Assembly: GCA_002155105.1 (NCBI GenBank)
Contig: MUZD01000001.1
Location: 310,001 to 374,000, forward strand
Direction of reading: 5' to 3'
Source of the DNA: Sedimentibacter sp. SX930
GTDB lineage: Bacteria > Bacillota > Bacilli > Lactobacillales > Aerococcaceae
DNA length: 64,000 bases
Part shown: one piece after another, positions 7,824-15,644 of the stretch
How the letters are laid out: each line of letters begins with the position of its first letter
Position numbering within the stretch: position 1 is the first letter of the stretch
Position numbers and translations under genes: made by a program
The notes under the pieces: generated by a model
The model's input: only the letters and a program-made list of their open reading frames with translations
Databases searched by the model: none
What the model was told of the DNA's origin: nothing

Positions 7824-8933
7824 ATGATGAAAATCGACAGAATTGAAATTGGGGAAGTGGCCATCCCGCTGCGGACGCCATTCCAAACAGCATCGCGTAC
7901 GGTTGACGCTGTGCATAACATCCTGATCCGCATCGTGACCGATGACGGGACCGCTGGATATGGGGAGGCGCCACCGACAGCCTTGATCACAGGCGAAACA
8001 AAGGCTTCCATCCGCGAGGCCATCATGCAATACATCGCTCCGAGCATCATCGGAATGGAAATTTTCGATCTTGATACGATCATGCAAAGGATGCATGCCA
8101 GCATCGTCAACAACACATCGGCGAAAGCCGCCGTTGATATGGCGATCTATGACCTATATGCCAAAAAGCTCGGCCAACCTTTGTACAAAGTGTTGGGCGG
8201 GGCGAAACGGAAAATCGAGACTGCTCAGACCGTAAGTAATCATCCCATCGATGAGATGGTGCGCGATAGTCTGCAGGCTGTCCAGGACGGCTTCAGCATT
8301 CTGAATGTGGCTGTCGGGAGGAATGGGATCAAGGATGTGGAAAGCTTGTTGGCCATCCGCAAGGCAGTCGGACCGGATATCCGTATCCGGGTAGAGGCCA
8401 ATCAAAGCTGGAAACCCCAGGAGGCGGTCCGCTTCATCAACATGATGGAGGATAAGGGTGTGCAGGCCGAACTGGTGGAACAGCCGGTGAAGGCGAACGA
8501 TTTGGCTGGCCTGAAATTTGTGACGCAACACGTCCAAACACCGATAGTGGCTGACGAGAGTGTCTTCTCCGTGAAGGATGCCCTCCAGATCATCCAGACA
8601 CAATCAGCAGACCTCATCAACATCAAACTGATGAAAACGGGTGGCATTCACGAGGCACTCAAAATCTGCACAGTGGCGGAAACCTACGGGGTGGACTGCA
8701 TGATCGGTTGCATGATGGAAAGCAAGATTTCGGTCAGCGCAGCGGCCCATCTGGCAGCCGCCAAAAACTGCATCACGATGGTCGACCTCATTGGGCCGTC
8801 GTTCTACAAAATCGAAGCTTATGAGGGCGGTCCGCTGTTCACAGGAGGCACAATCAAGCTGGGGGATACGAACGGCATCGGCATCAACGCTTTTCCGAAG
8901 ACCCATTTCAAAAAACTCGGAATCGTGAAATAA
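7824..8933 (+). CDS. Enolase-superfamily, dipeptide-epimerase-like protein with an altered KxK motif
   Basis: About 369 residues in the muconate-lactonising/dipeptide epimerase subgroup. There is an N-terminal capping domain (MKIDRIEIGEVAIPLRTPF) and a C-terminal barrel. The metal ligands are visible in IRVEANQSW, ELVEQPV and IVADESV, and the second catalytic lysine in INIKLMKTGG is present, as in L-Ala-D/L-Glu epimerases. At the second strand, where relatives have LKIKVG (the KxK acid/base pair), this protein reads LNVAVGRNG, so both lysines are lost. It may have lost epimerase activity or do different chemistry. AGAGGGG precedes a tandem ATGATG at 7824/7827. A 35-residue membrane peptide follows. 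Confidence 0.8.
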   Translation: MMKIDRIEIGEVAIPLRTPFQTASRTVDAVHNILIRIVTDDGTAGYGEAPPTALITGETKASIREAIMQYIAPSIIGMEIFDLDTIMQRMHASIVNNTSAKAAVDMAIYDLYAKKLGQPLYKVLGGAKRKIETAQTVSNHPIDEMVRDSLQAVQDGFSILNVAVGRNGIKDVESLLAIRKAVGPDIRIRVEANQSWKPQEAVRFINMMEDKGVQAELVEQPVKANDLAGLKFVTQHVQTPIVADESVFSVKDALQIIQTQSADLINIKLMKTGGIHEALKICTVAETYGVDCMIGCMMESKISVSAAAHLAAAKNCITMVDLIGPSFYKIEAYEGGPLFTGGTIKLGDTNGIGINAFPKTHFKKLGIVK

Positions 8934-8967
8934 ATGTCCCACTTAGGAAGCCAAGGAAGGAAAAACC

Positions 8968-9075
8968 ATGAAGTTGAGAGATTTTTATGTGAAACGAGCC
9001 ATCGGTTTTATCATCGTTATGCTTCTTGTGTTGATTATTTTGTTGCTCAACAAGTATATACTGCATCTATTCTGA
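8968..9075 (+). CDS. Small single-span membrane peptide (35 aa)
   Basis: A short reading frame beginning MKLRDFYVKRAIGF, followed by a run of about 18 Ile/Leu/Val/Met residues and a short tail NKYILHLF. This is a positively charged cytosolic end plus one transmembrane helix. AAGGAAGG lies 8 nt before the ATG and a strong terminator follows the stop, so the gene has its own complete expression context 34 bp after the enolase-superfamily gene. No family is recognised. The composition and ribosome binding site make chance unlikely. Confidence 0.6.
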   Translation: MKLRDFYVKRAIGFIIVMLLVLIILLLNKYILHLF

Positions 9076-9082
9076 AAAATAT

Positions 9083-9125
9083 AAAAACCGCCACCGGAAA
9101 CATAAAATTCCGATGGCGGTTTTTT
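9083..9125. terminator. Bidirectional terminator
   Basis: Stem AAAACCGCCA..GGAA / TTCC..TGGCGGTTTT with T tracts on both strands, between the small membrane peptide (+) and dapA (-). Confidence 0.9.
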
Positions 9126-9134
9126 GGGTTTGTT

Positions 9135-10022
9135 CTAGATCAGGCCAACTTTTTTCATGGCTGCGGCCAAACGGTCAATGACCGCTTGATCGGCATCCGT
9201 CAACGGCAGACGCATTGGTCCGACGTTGAAGCCCAGCAGTTGCATTCCGGCTTTTACAGGAATCGGATTCGGCTCCACGAACAGGCAGTCGATCAGTTCT
9301 TTGTACTGTGCTTGCATCGCGGCAGCTTTTTTGATGTCGCCATCCAGGAAAGCATGCGTCATTTCCGATGTAGCTTTCGGTGCGATATTGGCAAGGACAG
9401 AGATGACGCCTTTTGCGCCCAAGCTCATCAACGGGATGATAGTGTCATCATTCCCCGAGTAGATGTCCAGGCGATTGCCCAAAAGACTCAGATTGTCCAC
9501 GGCTTGGCTGAAGTTTCCAGTGGCGTCCTTCAAGGAAACGATGTTATCGATTTTCGCCAGTTCCACCAGTGTTTCAGGGGTAATGTTCTGACCGGTGCGG
9601 CCCGGCACATTGTAAAGGACGATCGGAACTTCCACGCTGTTGGCGATGGCTTTGTAATGCTCAATCAAGCCTTTTTGCGATGTTTTGTTGTAATAAGGGG
9701 TTACGCTGAGGATCGCATCCACACCGGTTGCCTCTACAGCGCGCGTCAATCCGACCCCGTGGCGCGTGTCATTGCTTCCGGCACCGCCGATGACAGGGAT
9801 ACGGCCGTTGACTTTTTCGACAGTGAAACGAATGAGATGAAGTTGCTCTTCATCCGTCAGCGTTGAAGCTTCCCCGGTTGTGCCCGCGATGATGATCGAA
9901 TCGGTGCCGTTCGCGATATGGAACTCGATCAGCTCTTCCAATACCTCGTAGTTGATTTCTTGGTTCTCCGTGTCTTTAAACGGCGTAACGATCGCAACGC
10001 CTGATCCTTCAAAAATTGCCAT
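9135..10022 (-). CDS. dapA: 4-hydroxy-tetrahydrodipicolinate synthase
   Basis: Cytosolic class I aldolase, 295 residues, condensing pyruvate with aspartate semialdehyde, the first committed step of lysine and diaminopimelate synthesis. Motifs: GTTGEASTLTDEE (substrate loop), the Tyr of VTPYYNKTSQKG, VLYNVPGRTG, and the Schiff-base Lys in IVSLKDATGN. The length is normal for the family. The start ATG at 10022 has AGGAGGAAG upstream. The gene has a long leader carrying an L-box riboswitch and terminator, so it should be repressed when lysine is plentiful. It stands alone rather than in a dap operon. Confidence 0.97.
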   Translation of the reverse strand: MAIFEGSGVAIVTPFKDTENQEINYEVLEELIEFHIANGTDSIIIAGTTGEASTLTDEEQLHLIRFTVEKVNGRIPVIGGAGSNDTRHGVGLTRAVEATGVDAILSVTPYYNKTSQKGLIEHYKAIANSVEVPIVLYNVPGRTGQNITPETLVELAKIDNIVSLKDATGNFSQAVDNLSLLGNRLDIYSGNDDTIIPLMSLGAKGVISVLANIAPKATSEMTHAFLDGDIKKAAAMQAQYKELIDCLFVEPNPIPVKAGMQLLGFNVGPMRLPLTDADQAVIDRLAAAMKKVGLI

Positions 10023-10064
10023 GCTTATCTTCCTCCTGAATTCTGTTTTATATTTATGAATAGA

Positions 10065-10310
10065 CAAAAAACGACTATGAGCAAATGGTCTCATAGTCGT
10101 TCAAAACAGGCTGCTTAAGCTGAAGCGTTGCATCCGTATAGTGAATTCCACCAATTTGCCCCAACGTGAGAAGCTCACCGAACAAAGCTGGGCGGCTTTG
10201 TCCGACAGTGCCAGATTTATTCAACCTTGGCCCCAATACAGAGTATTTCGGCAGCAACACCTTTCAGGGAATCCCTTACTGATTGTTAACCGCGACCTCT
10301 TCATCACATC
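10065..10310 (-). promoter_or_regulatory. Lysine riboswitch (L-box) with transcription terminator, upstream of dapA
   Basis: Read on the minus strand, the leader contains the conserved L-box blocks GAAGAGGTCGCG, CAGTAAGG, CTGAAAGGTG, TGCTGCCGAAA and GGCACTGTCGG in the right order. The P1 arms GTGATGAAG (10307-10299) and CTTCTCAC (10173-10166) close the aptamer. About 65 nt later a terminator follows: AACGACTATGAG / CTCATAGTCGTTTTTT (10101-10065), 50 nt before the dapA ATG. Lysine binding should favour the terminator. A promoter TTGACA-17-TAGTGT lies at 10360-10332 (minus). The region from 10361 to 10601 holds nothing else I can name. Confidence 0.93.
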
Positions 10311-10601
10311 GAATCGTATTTTGTTACTTCCACACTATCAAATACAAATCAGTCTGTCAATCATATTCTGAGTGGATGCTGAGAAAATACTTTGAAAAAG
10401 ATGGCAAAAAAGACACATAAGGTGCCGGTATATGAGGATGCTTCCGGGAACGCATATGCGCCGCCAATGTGATAAAATCAAATTGAGGAAACGCTTTTAC
10501 GGAAAGTCCAAAAAGGGATTCCGGGATGTTTTGTTGCAGGCCATCCGCGCAGAGTTTATCTCCAGCGCACCGGCGAGGATGATGAGAGGACGTGAATAAC
10601 G

Positions 10602-10985
10602 ATGAAGATTGAACATGTTGCAGTGTGGGTGGGCGATTTGGAGCTGATGCGCGATTTTTATGTTCGTTTTTTTGATGGAAAGGCCAATAAATTATACCGG
10701 AATCCTGAGAAAGACTTCCAATCTTACTTTATTACTTTCCGTGAAGGAGGGGCCCGTTTGGAGCTTATGAAAAGGATGGATGTCAACGAACGCTATCCCC
10801 TTGATATGCTTGGCTGGGCGCATCTGGCCGTCTCCGTCGGCAGCAAGCAGAACGTCGACTATTTCACTGATAGACTCATCAAAGCGGGGTACACATGCAA
10901 AAGCCAGCCGCGCATTACAGGGGATGGCTATTATGAAAGCATGTTCCTTGATCCGGAAAAGAATGTCATCGAAATCACGATCTGA
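10602..10985 (+). CDS. VOC (glyoxalase/bleomycin-resistance) superfamily protein
   Basis: A 127-residue protein with two beta-alpha-beta-beta-beta modules: MKIEHVAVWVGDLELMRDFY at the start and WAHLAVSV...MFLDPEKNVIEI in the second half. The metal-binding pattern His5, Glu in RLELMK, His in WAHLAV and Glu in NVIEI is intact, so a metal-dependent lyase, dioxygenase or related activity is possible. The ATG at 10602 follows GAGAGGA. It is 39 bp ahead of the DUF1345 gene and probably co-transcribed. Substrate unknown. Confidence 0.85.
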   Translation: MKIEHVAVWVGDLELMRDFYVRFFDGKANKLYRNPEKDFQSYFITFREGGARLELMKRMDVNERYPLDMLGWAHLAVSVGSKQNVDYFTDRLIKAGYTCKSQPRITGDGYYESMFLDPEKNVIEITI

Positions 10986-11024
10986 AAGAACAGTCAGGCC
11001 GAAAAAGCAGGGGGGCTGTCAGCC

Positions 11025-11687
11025 ATGAAGAAAAGAAGCCATCTATTTGCCGATCAAACGAAAGCCGGAAGGGATATGCGCAAAAAGAGGACGCGCTTCC
11101 TGATTGCCGGAGCGATCGGTACGGGCATCGGGCTGGCCGGCGGATTCTGCTTGCGTTGGGAATTGGCCCCTTTGATCGGTTGGGACAGTGCAGCAATCAT
11201 TTTGTTGTATTTGCTGTGGAAGGATTTTCATCCGCATGATGGCACGGAAACCGAGCGGATTGCGCAAGAGGAAGATATCCAATATTCGACGATCGATTTT
11301 TTTGTCCTTATGGCATGCCTGATCAGCATCGGGGCTGTCGCGTTGATGCTGACGACTCATGTACGCAGCTTCGGGACGATCGGATTTGGTTTGTTCAGCA
11401 TCGTGCTCTCCTGGACGACGGTGCACAGTCTCTACATGTTGCGGTACGCGGAACTCTATTACCGCGATGTGAACGGCGGCGTCATCTTTGAGGGTACCGA
11501 AAAGCCTAATTTTTGGGACTTCGCCTATCTGGCGTTCACGATCGGGATGACTTATCAAGTCTCCGACACGACTTTCACGACAACGGAATTCCGGAAGGCC
11601 GCGCTGGGCCATGCGCTGCTGTCCTTCGTTTTCGGGACGGCCATCATCGCCACGACCATCAATTTTGTCGCAAGCCTGAGCAGATGA
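11025..11687 (+). CDS. DUF1345 family membrane protein
   Basis: A 220-residue integral membrane protein with four to five hydrophobic spans (for example FLIAGAIGTGIGLAGGF and SAAIILLYLLWKDF) and the typical DUF1345 block FWDFAYLAFTIGMTYQVSDT near residue 162. No function has been shown for the family. It lies between the VOC and persulfide-dioxygenase-like genes on the same strand with short gaps, which suggests one operon. Confidence 0.82.
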   Translation: MKKRSHLFADQTKAGRDMRKKRTRFLIAGAIGTGIGLAGGFCLRWELAPLIGWDSAAIILLYLLWKDFHPHDGTETERIAQEEDIQYSTIDFFVLMACLISIGAVALMLTTHVRSFGTIGFGLFSIVLSWTTVHSLYMLRYAELYYRDVNGGVIFEGTEKPNFWDFAYLAFTIGMTYQVSDTTFTTTEFRKAALGHALLSFVFGTAIIATTINFVASLSR

Positions 11688-11734
11688 ATCATTTTGAATT
11701 TTTGATTGATGGAGGATAAAGGAGGAGTTCATGC

Positions 11735-13099
11735 ATGTTTTTTAAATCATTTTTCGATCCCCAAGTAGCGCAATTTTCCTATTTGGTGGGTTGCCAAAAA
11801 ACAGGAGAAGCCATCATTATCGATCCCTTGCGCAAGTTGGATGACTATATCTTGGCAGCCGAAGACGAAGGGTTGGTCATCACTGCGGCAACGGAAACGC
11901 ATATCCATGCCGATTATGCATCAGGCCTGCGGGAGACCGAAAGGCGTTTAGGAGCCAAACTGTATGTTTCGGACATGGGCGGGGAGGACTGGCGTTACCA
12001 GGATCTGCCGGAAGGAAGCGTGCTGCTGCAGGATGGGGATATCATCTCCGTAGGGAAGGTCAAACTGGAGGTGCTGCACACGCCTGGGCATACGCCGGAG
12101 AGTGTATCCTTTCTGTTGACTGACATCGGCGGCGGTTCGGACATTCCGATGGGATTGTTCACCGGCGATTTCATCTTTGTGGGGGATGTCGGCCGGCCGG
12201 ACTTGCTGGAAGAAGCAGCCCATATGCAAGGCACCACCGAAATCGGAGCGAAAGAAATGTTCCGCTCTCTTCAGAGAATGGCTGACTATCCGGACCATCT
12301 GCAGATTTGGCCCGGGCACGGTGCCGGCAGCGCCTGCGGGAAGTCGTTGGGCGCCGTACCGATGACCACTTTGGGCTACGAAAAAGACAACAACTGGGCT
12401 TTCCAACATGACGAGGAAACGAGTTTCATCGATGCTTTGACGGATGATCAGCCTGAGCCCCCGACCTACTTTGCCCAGATGAAGAAGATCAACAAACTGG
12501 ACGGCGGCGCCTACATGCCTTATCCGGTCTTCCCGCTTCAGCAGGCCGGCCCAAATGACAGGGTGATCGATCTGCGCGCGAAAGAAATCTATCAAGCTGG
12601 ACACATCGAAAGGACGCTCAATATTCCGCTGAATAAAAAGTTTTTGACTCACGCCGGGTGGTTCCTGGATTACGAAGGGCAAGTGACCCTCATCGGAACC
12701 AAAGAGCAGGCTGAAACGGCTGCCCGCCACCTGCAACTGATCGGGTTCGACCAAGTCAGAGGCTATCTGGACGCCGGACAAATCGCGGATGATAAGATGA
12801 CCGAAACGATTACATCAGCCGCCTTCATCGCCTTGCGCCAAGAAAAAGATCTGCAGATATTGGACGTGCGTTCGAAAAGCGAATGGGATAAAGGGCACCT
12901 GTCCGATGCCAAACGCGTACTCCTGGGCAAGCTTTTGGAGGACCCGTTGCCGTTCAATCGGGATGAACCTCTGTACGTCCATTGTCAATCCGGTGTCCGT
13001 TCCGCCGTCGCCATCGGTGCATTGGAGGAGAGGGGATTCAAAAAGATTGTCAATATCCTGGGAGGATACACTGCGATCGAAAAGATCCTCAACGGATAG
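11735..13099 (+). CDS. Persulfide dioxygenase/sulfurtransferase fusion (MBL fold plus two rhodanese domains, CstB-like)
   Basis: A 454-residue fusion. Residues 1-240 are a metallo-beta-lactamase fold with ETHIHADYASG, HTPGHTPESV and FTGDFIFVGDVGRPD, the iron site of ETHE1/CstB persulfide dioxygenases. Residues about 265-350 are a degenerate rhodanese domain without the active Cys (VTLIGTKEQ). Residues about 365-454 are an active rhodanese domain with YVHCQSGVRS. The arrangement and length match CstB of Staphylococcus, which oxidises CoA or low-molecular-weight persulfides to relieve sulfide stress. AGGAGG precedes the ATG. No CstR-type repressor is adjacent. Confidence 0.88.
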   Translation: MFFKSFFDPQVAQFSYLVGCQKTGEAIIIDPLRKLDDYILAAEDEGLVITAATETHIHADYASGLRETERRLGAKLYVSDMGGEDWRYQDLPEGSVLLQDGDIISVGKVKLEVLHTPGHTPESVSFLLTDIGGGSDIPMGLFTGDFIFVGDVGRPDLLEEAAHMQGTTEIGAKEMFRSLQRMADYPDHLQIWPGHGAGSACGKSLGAVPMTTLGYEKDNNWAFQHDEETSFIDALTDDQPEPPTYFAQMKKINKLDGGAYMPYPVFPLQQAGPNDRVIDLRAKEIYQAGHIERTLNIPLNKKFLTHAGWFLDYEGQVTLIGTKEQAETAARHLQLIGFDQVRGYLDAGQIADDKMTETITSAAFIALRQEKDLQILDVRSKSEWDKGHLSDAKRVLLGKLLEDPLPFNRDEPLYVHCQSGVRSAVAIGALEERGFKKIVNILGGYTAIEKILNG

Positions 13100-13145
13100 A
13101 CACAAATGCGCGAAGACCTGTAAAACGCAATCCGAACAAAAAAAC

Positions 13146-13192
13146 AGCCGGAAGGAAGAGCTTCAACAGGTCTTTCCTACCGGCTTTTTTTT
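13146..13192 (+). terminator. Rho-independent terminator
   Basis: Stem AGCCGGAAGGAAGA / TCTTTCCTACCGGCT followed by eight T, after the CstB-like gene. Confidence 0.88.
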
Positions 13193-13323
13193 GATTTGGA
13201 ACGTTTTAATCCAGGTACAAGGAATAGCCAGAATCCCTGTGCGATGGTATACTACTGATTGTCGCATTTAGTGGAGTAGACCGAATAGTCCAAGAGTTTT
13301 CTTAAGAGAGAGGTGTCATTTGG

Positions 13324-15567
13324 TTGCATAAAGATCTAACGAAAGAACAGGAACGTGTCCATCGCGTCATTAAAGTCATCAACAACGAAAAAACGCGATT
13401 GGCCGAGCAAGTAGAAGAAAAAAGTGAAAAGCAAAGACAGCAATTAAAGGAATCCAAAGAGATCAAAATCAGCCAAGGTTCTTCAGAGAGTGTCTGGGAA
13501 TCGTCGGCTGAACTGCGGGCTTTCGAGCAGGAGCTGATGATCCGCAACAACGAATTGCAGAACAGCAACGAGCGTGTCGCTGTCTTGGAAAAAATGCAGG
13601 ATGAGCCTTACTTCGGCCGTATCGATTATCACGATGATTTCGGCAATGAAACGATCTACATCGGGATCGGATCCTTGTTCGAGAAAGATGAGAACCTGAT
13701 CGTCGACTGGCGTTCGCCGATTGCCTCGCTTTATTATGAAGGCAGCAAAGGCGAAAAAGTGAAGCTGATGATAGCCGATCAACCGATGTCCTACGGCGTT
13801 GACCTGAAGAGGCAATTTCTGATCAGACAGGCGGAAATCATCCGCATGATGGACACGGACAATGTCATGGGCGATCCGTATTTGCTGGAAGTGTTGGAAG
13901 GACCTTCATCCTATCAGATGGGCACGGTCGTATCCACCTTACAGAAAGAGCAGAACCAAATCGTCAGGGAAACCAAAGCGGCCGTCACGCTGATAGAAGG
14001 GGTTGCCGGATCAGGGAAAACGGTTGTCCTGATGCAGAAAATCGCCTATCTGCTGTATGCTTTCCGAGACCAATTGAAGTCGGAAGAAGTCGTCCTGTTT
14101 TCCCCAAACAAAATATTCCAGGAATATGTTTCCCAAGTGTTGCCTGCATTGGGCGAACTGAACGTTGGAAACACAACCTTCAGCGAATTCATGGAGCGGA
14201 AGGTGACCGGTTTTTCTTTGCGCGCCGATCAAGAGGACAGCTTAGCCAAGGTCACGGTACTGAAGGGCAGCTTGGCCTTTTATGAAGCGTTGCAGAAATA
14301 CGGTACACTCCTGAAGAAGCGCTACCTGAAATTCTCGGATATCCGTTTCCGCGATGATATCATCCTCTCGGAGAAGGAGATCGAGTCGGCCTTCTACAGC
14401 ATCGAAAGCCAAGGTTCATTGGCCAGCAAATTGGATATCCTCAAAAGGCACTTGTTGCAGCGCGTGGAACGCATCCAACAGTCGCAAAAAGGCAAGCCAT
14501 GGGTCGAAAAAGAAATGATCGCCATGTCCGATCTGGATCTGTACCGTTACGAGAAAGAGACCCACAACCAAAAAGCGATGGAAGAGGCCATGACGGCGGA
14601 TATCCTGGAGGACGCTTTCGAACCGATCGTCGCGAGGATCGAAGCGCTGGCCTTTATCCGTTATAAGAACCAATACATCCATTTCCTGAGAGCCGTCCCT
14701 AAATTGCTTTCATTGGATGCTTTCGGCTTGGATGAGGATGAATGGCGCACCCACATCGCTGTGGTTGCGGCACACATGGCAGAGAAGAGCGTGCTGCTGG
14801 AAGATCTGGATGCCTACTACAGTCTGCGTTTGTTGCTGAAGGGACCATCCAGTGACATGAAATATCAATACATCTGCCTGGATGAGGTGCAGGATTTTTC
14901 ACCTTTCCAACTGCAGATGCTGCAGCATGCCTACCCGAGCGCACGCTTCATCCTGAGCGGCGACTTGAATCAGAATATCCTGAACAGACGCCTTTCTTTT
15001 GATGATCTCCGGACCATCTTTTCCGAAAGCACATTCCGTTCGTACCGTTTGCTGACCAGCTACCGATCGACGAATGAAATCGTCCGTTTCTCGGAAAGCT
15101 TCATCGAAGGCGAAAAACCGGAAGGGACCTATATCCGTTCCGGCAAGAAACCGGAAGTGCTGCTGACCGACGATGGCGGGCTCGATATGGACTACATCAA
15201 ACAGAAGGTGGACGCGAGCGTCGCTGCCGGCATGCGCGTGGCTTTCATCAGCCGCAATGCGGAAGATGCGGAACGCATCAGCCAGGAACTGTCGGTTGCC
15301 GGCATTGACTTCAAACTCGTGCAGCAGGATACCGACAACAGCCACCATCCGGTATTGATCATGCCGGCCCGTTTGGCGAAAGGTCTGGAATTCGATGTCG
15401 TTTTTGCGATTTGCCACTATCCGGCAAAAGCTGCCCAGAACGAAATGCAGATCCTCTACACAATCTGCACCCGGGCGATGCACGAGCTCTATCTGACCGT
15501 TTCCGAGAAGGAAGCCGGACTGGTGGAACGCGTGGATCCGGATTATTATGACGTAAGAAAAATGTGA
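13324..15567 (+). CDS. helD: HelD-type RNA polymerase recycling helicase (UvrD/PcrA-like SF1)
   Basis: A 747-residue ATP-driven factor that removes or recycles stalled RNA polymerase. The N-terminal 60 residues are a charged coiled coil, as in the arm HelD inserts into the secondary channel. Then come FGRIDYHDDFGNETIYIG and VDWRSPIASLYYEG, which are HelD signatures, Walker A EGVAGSGKTVVLMQK (about 222), Walker B LDEVQDFSP, the SGDLNQNI motif and the UvrD-C motif MPARLAKGLEFDVV. The start is TTG at 13324 after GAGAGAGGTG; no ATG start lies nearby in frame. A monocistronic unit with a terminator at each end. Confidence 0.9.
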   Translation: MHKDLTKEQERVHRVIKVINNEKTRLAEQVEEKSEKQRQQLKESKEIKISQGSSESVWESSAELRAFEQELMIRNNELQNSNERVAVLEKMQDEPYFGRIDYHDDFGNETIYIGIGSLFEKDENLIVDWRSPIASLYYEGSKGEKVKLMIADQPMSYGVDLKRQFLIRQAEIIRMMDTDNVMGDPYLLEVLEGPSSYQMGTVVSTLQKEQNQIVRETKAAVTLIEGVAGSGKTVVLMQKIAYLLYAFRDQLKSEEVVLFSPNKIFQEYVSQVLPALGELNVGNTTFSEFMERKVTGFSLRADQEDSLAKVTVLKGSLAFYEALQKYGTLLKKRYLKFSDIRFRDDIILSEKEIESAFYSIESQGSLASKLDILKRHLLQRVERIQQSQKGKPWVEKEMIAMSDLDLYRYEKETHNQKAMEEAMTADILEDAFEPIVARIEALAFIRYKNQYIHFLRAVPKLLSLDAFGLDEDEWRTHIAVVAAHMAEKSVLLEDLDAYYSLRLLLKGPSSDMKYQYICLDEVQDFSPFQLQMLQHAYPSARFILSGDLNQNILNRRLSFDDLRTIFSESTFRSYRLLTSYRSTNEIVRFSESFIEGEKPEGTYIRSGKKPEVLLTDDGGLDMDYIKQKVDASVAAGMRVAFISRNAEDAERISQELSVAGIDFKLVQQDTDNSHHPVLIMPARLAKGLEFDVVFAICHYPAKAAQNEMQILYTICTRAMHELYLTVSEKEAGLVERVDPDYYDVRKM

Positions 15568-15573
15568 AACTTG

Positions 15574-15628
15574 AACAGCCCCGGCGGAAGCTGCATGTAA
15601 ACTGCAGACTCCGCCGGGGCTGTTTTTT
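15574..15628. terminator. Strong terminator between convergent genes
   Basis: Stem AACAGCCCCGGCGGA..CTGCA / TGCAG..TCCGCCGGGGCTGTT followed by T6, between helD (+) and the metallophosphatase gene (-). Confidence 0.92.
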
Positions 15629-15644
15629 GTGTTGTGTTGGCGGA

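Noticed and set aside
8934-9866. Long plus-strand frame (about 310 codons) opposite dapA
   Set aside because: Shadow of dapA; composition is Arg/His/Phe-rich, and it crosses the small membrane peptide and the bidirectional terminator.
10141-10371. Short frames over the dapA leader on both strands
   Set aside because: The sequence is fully explained by the lysine riboswitch and its promoter.
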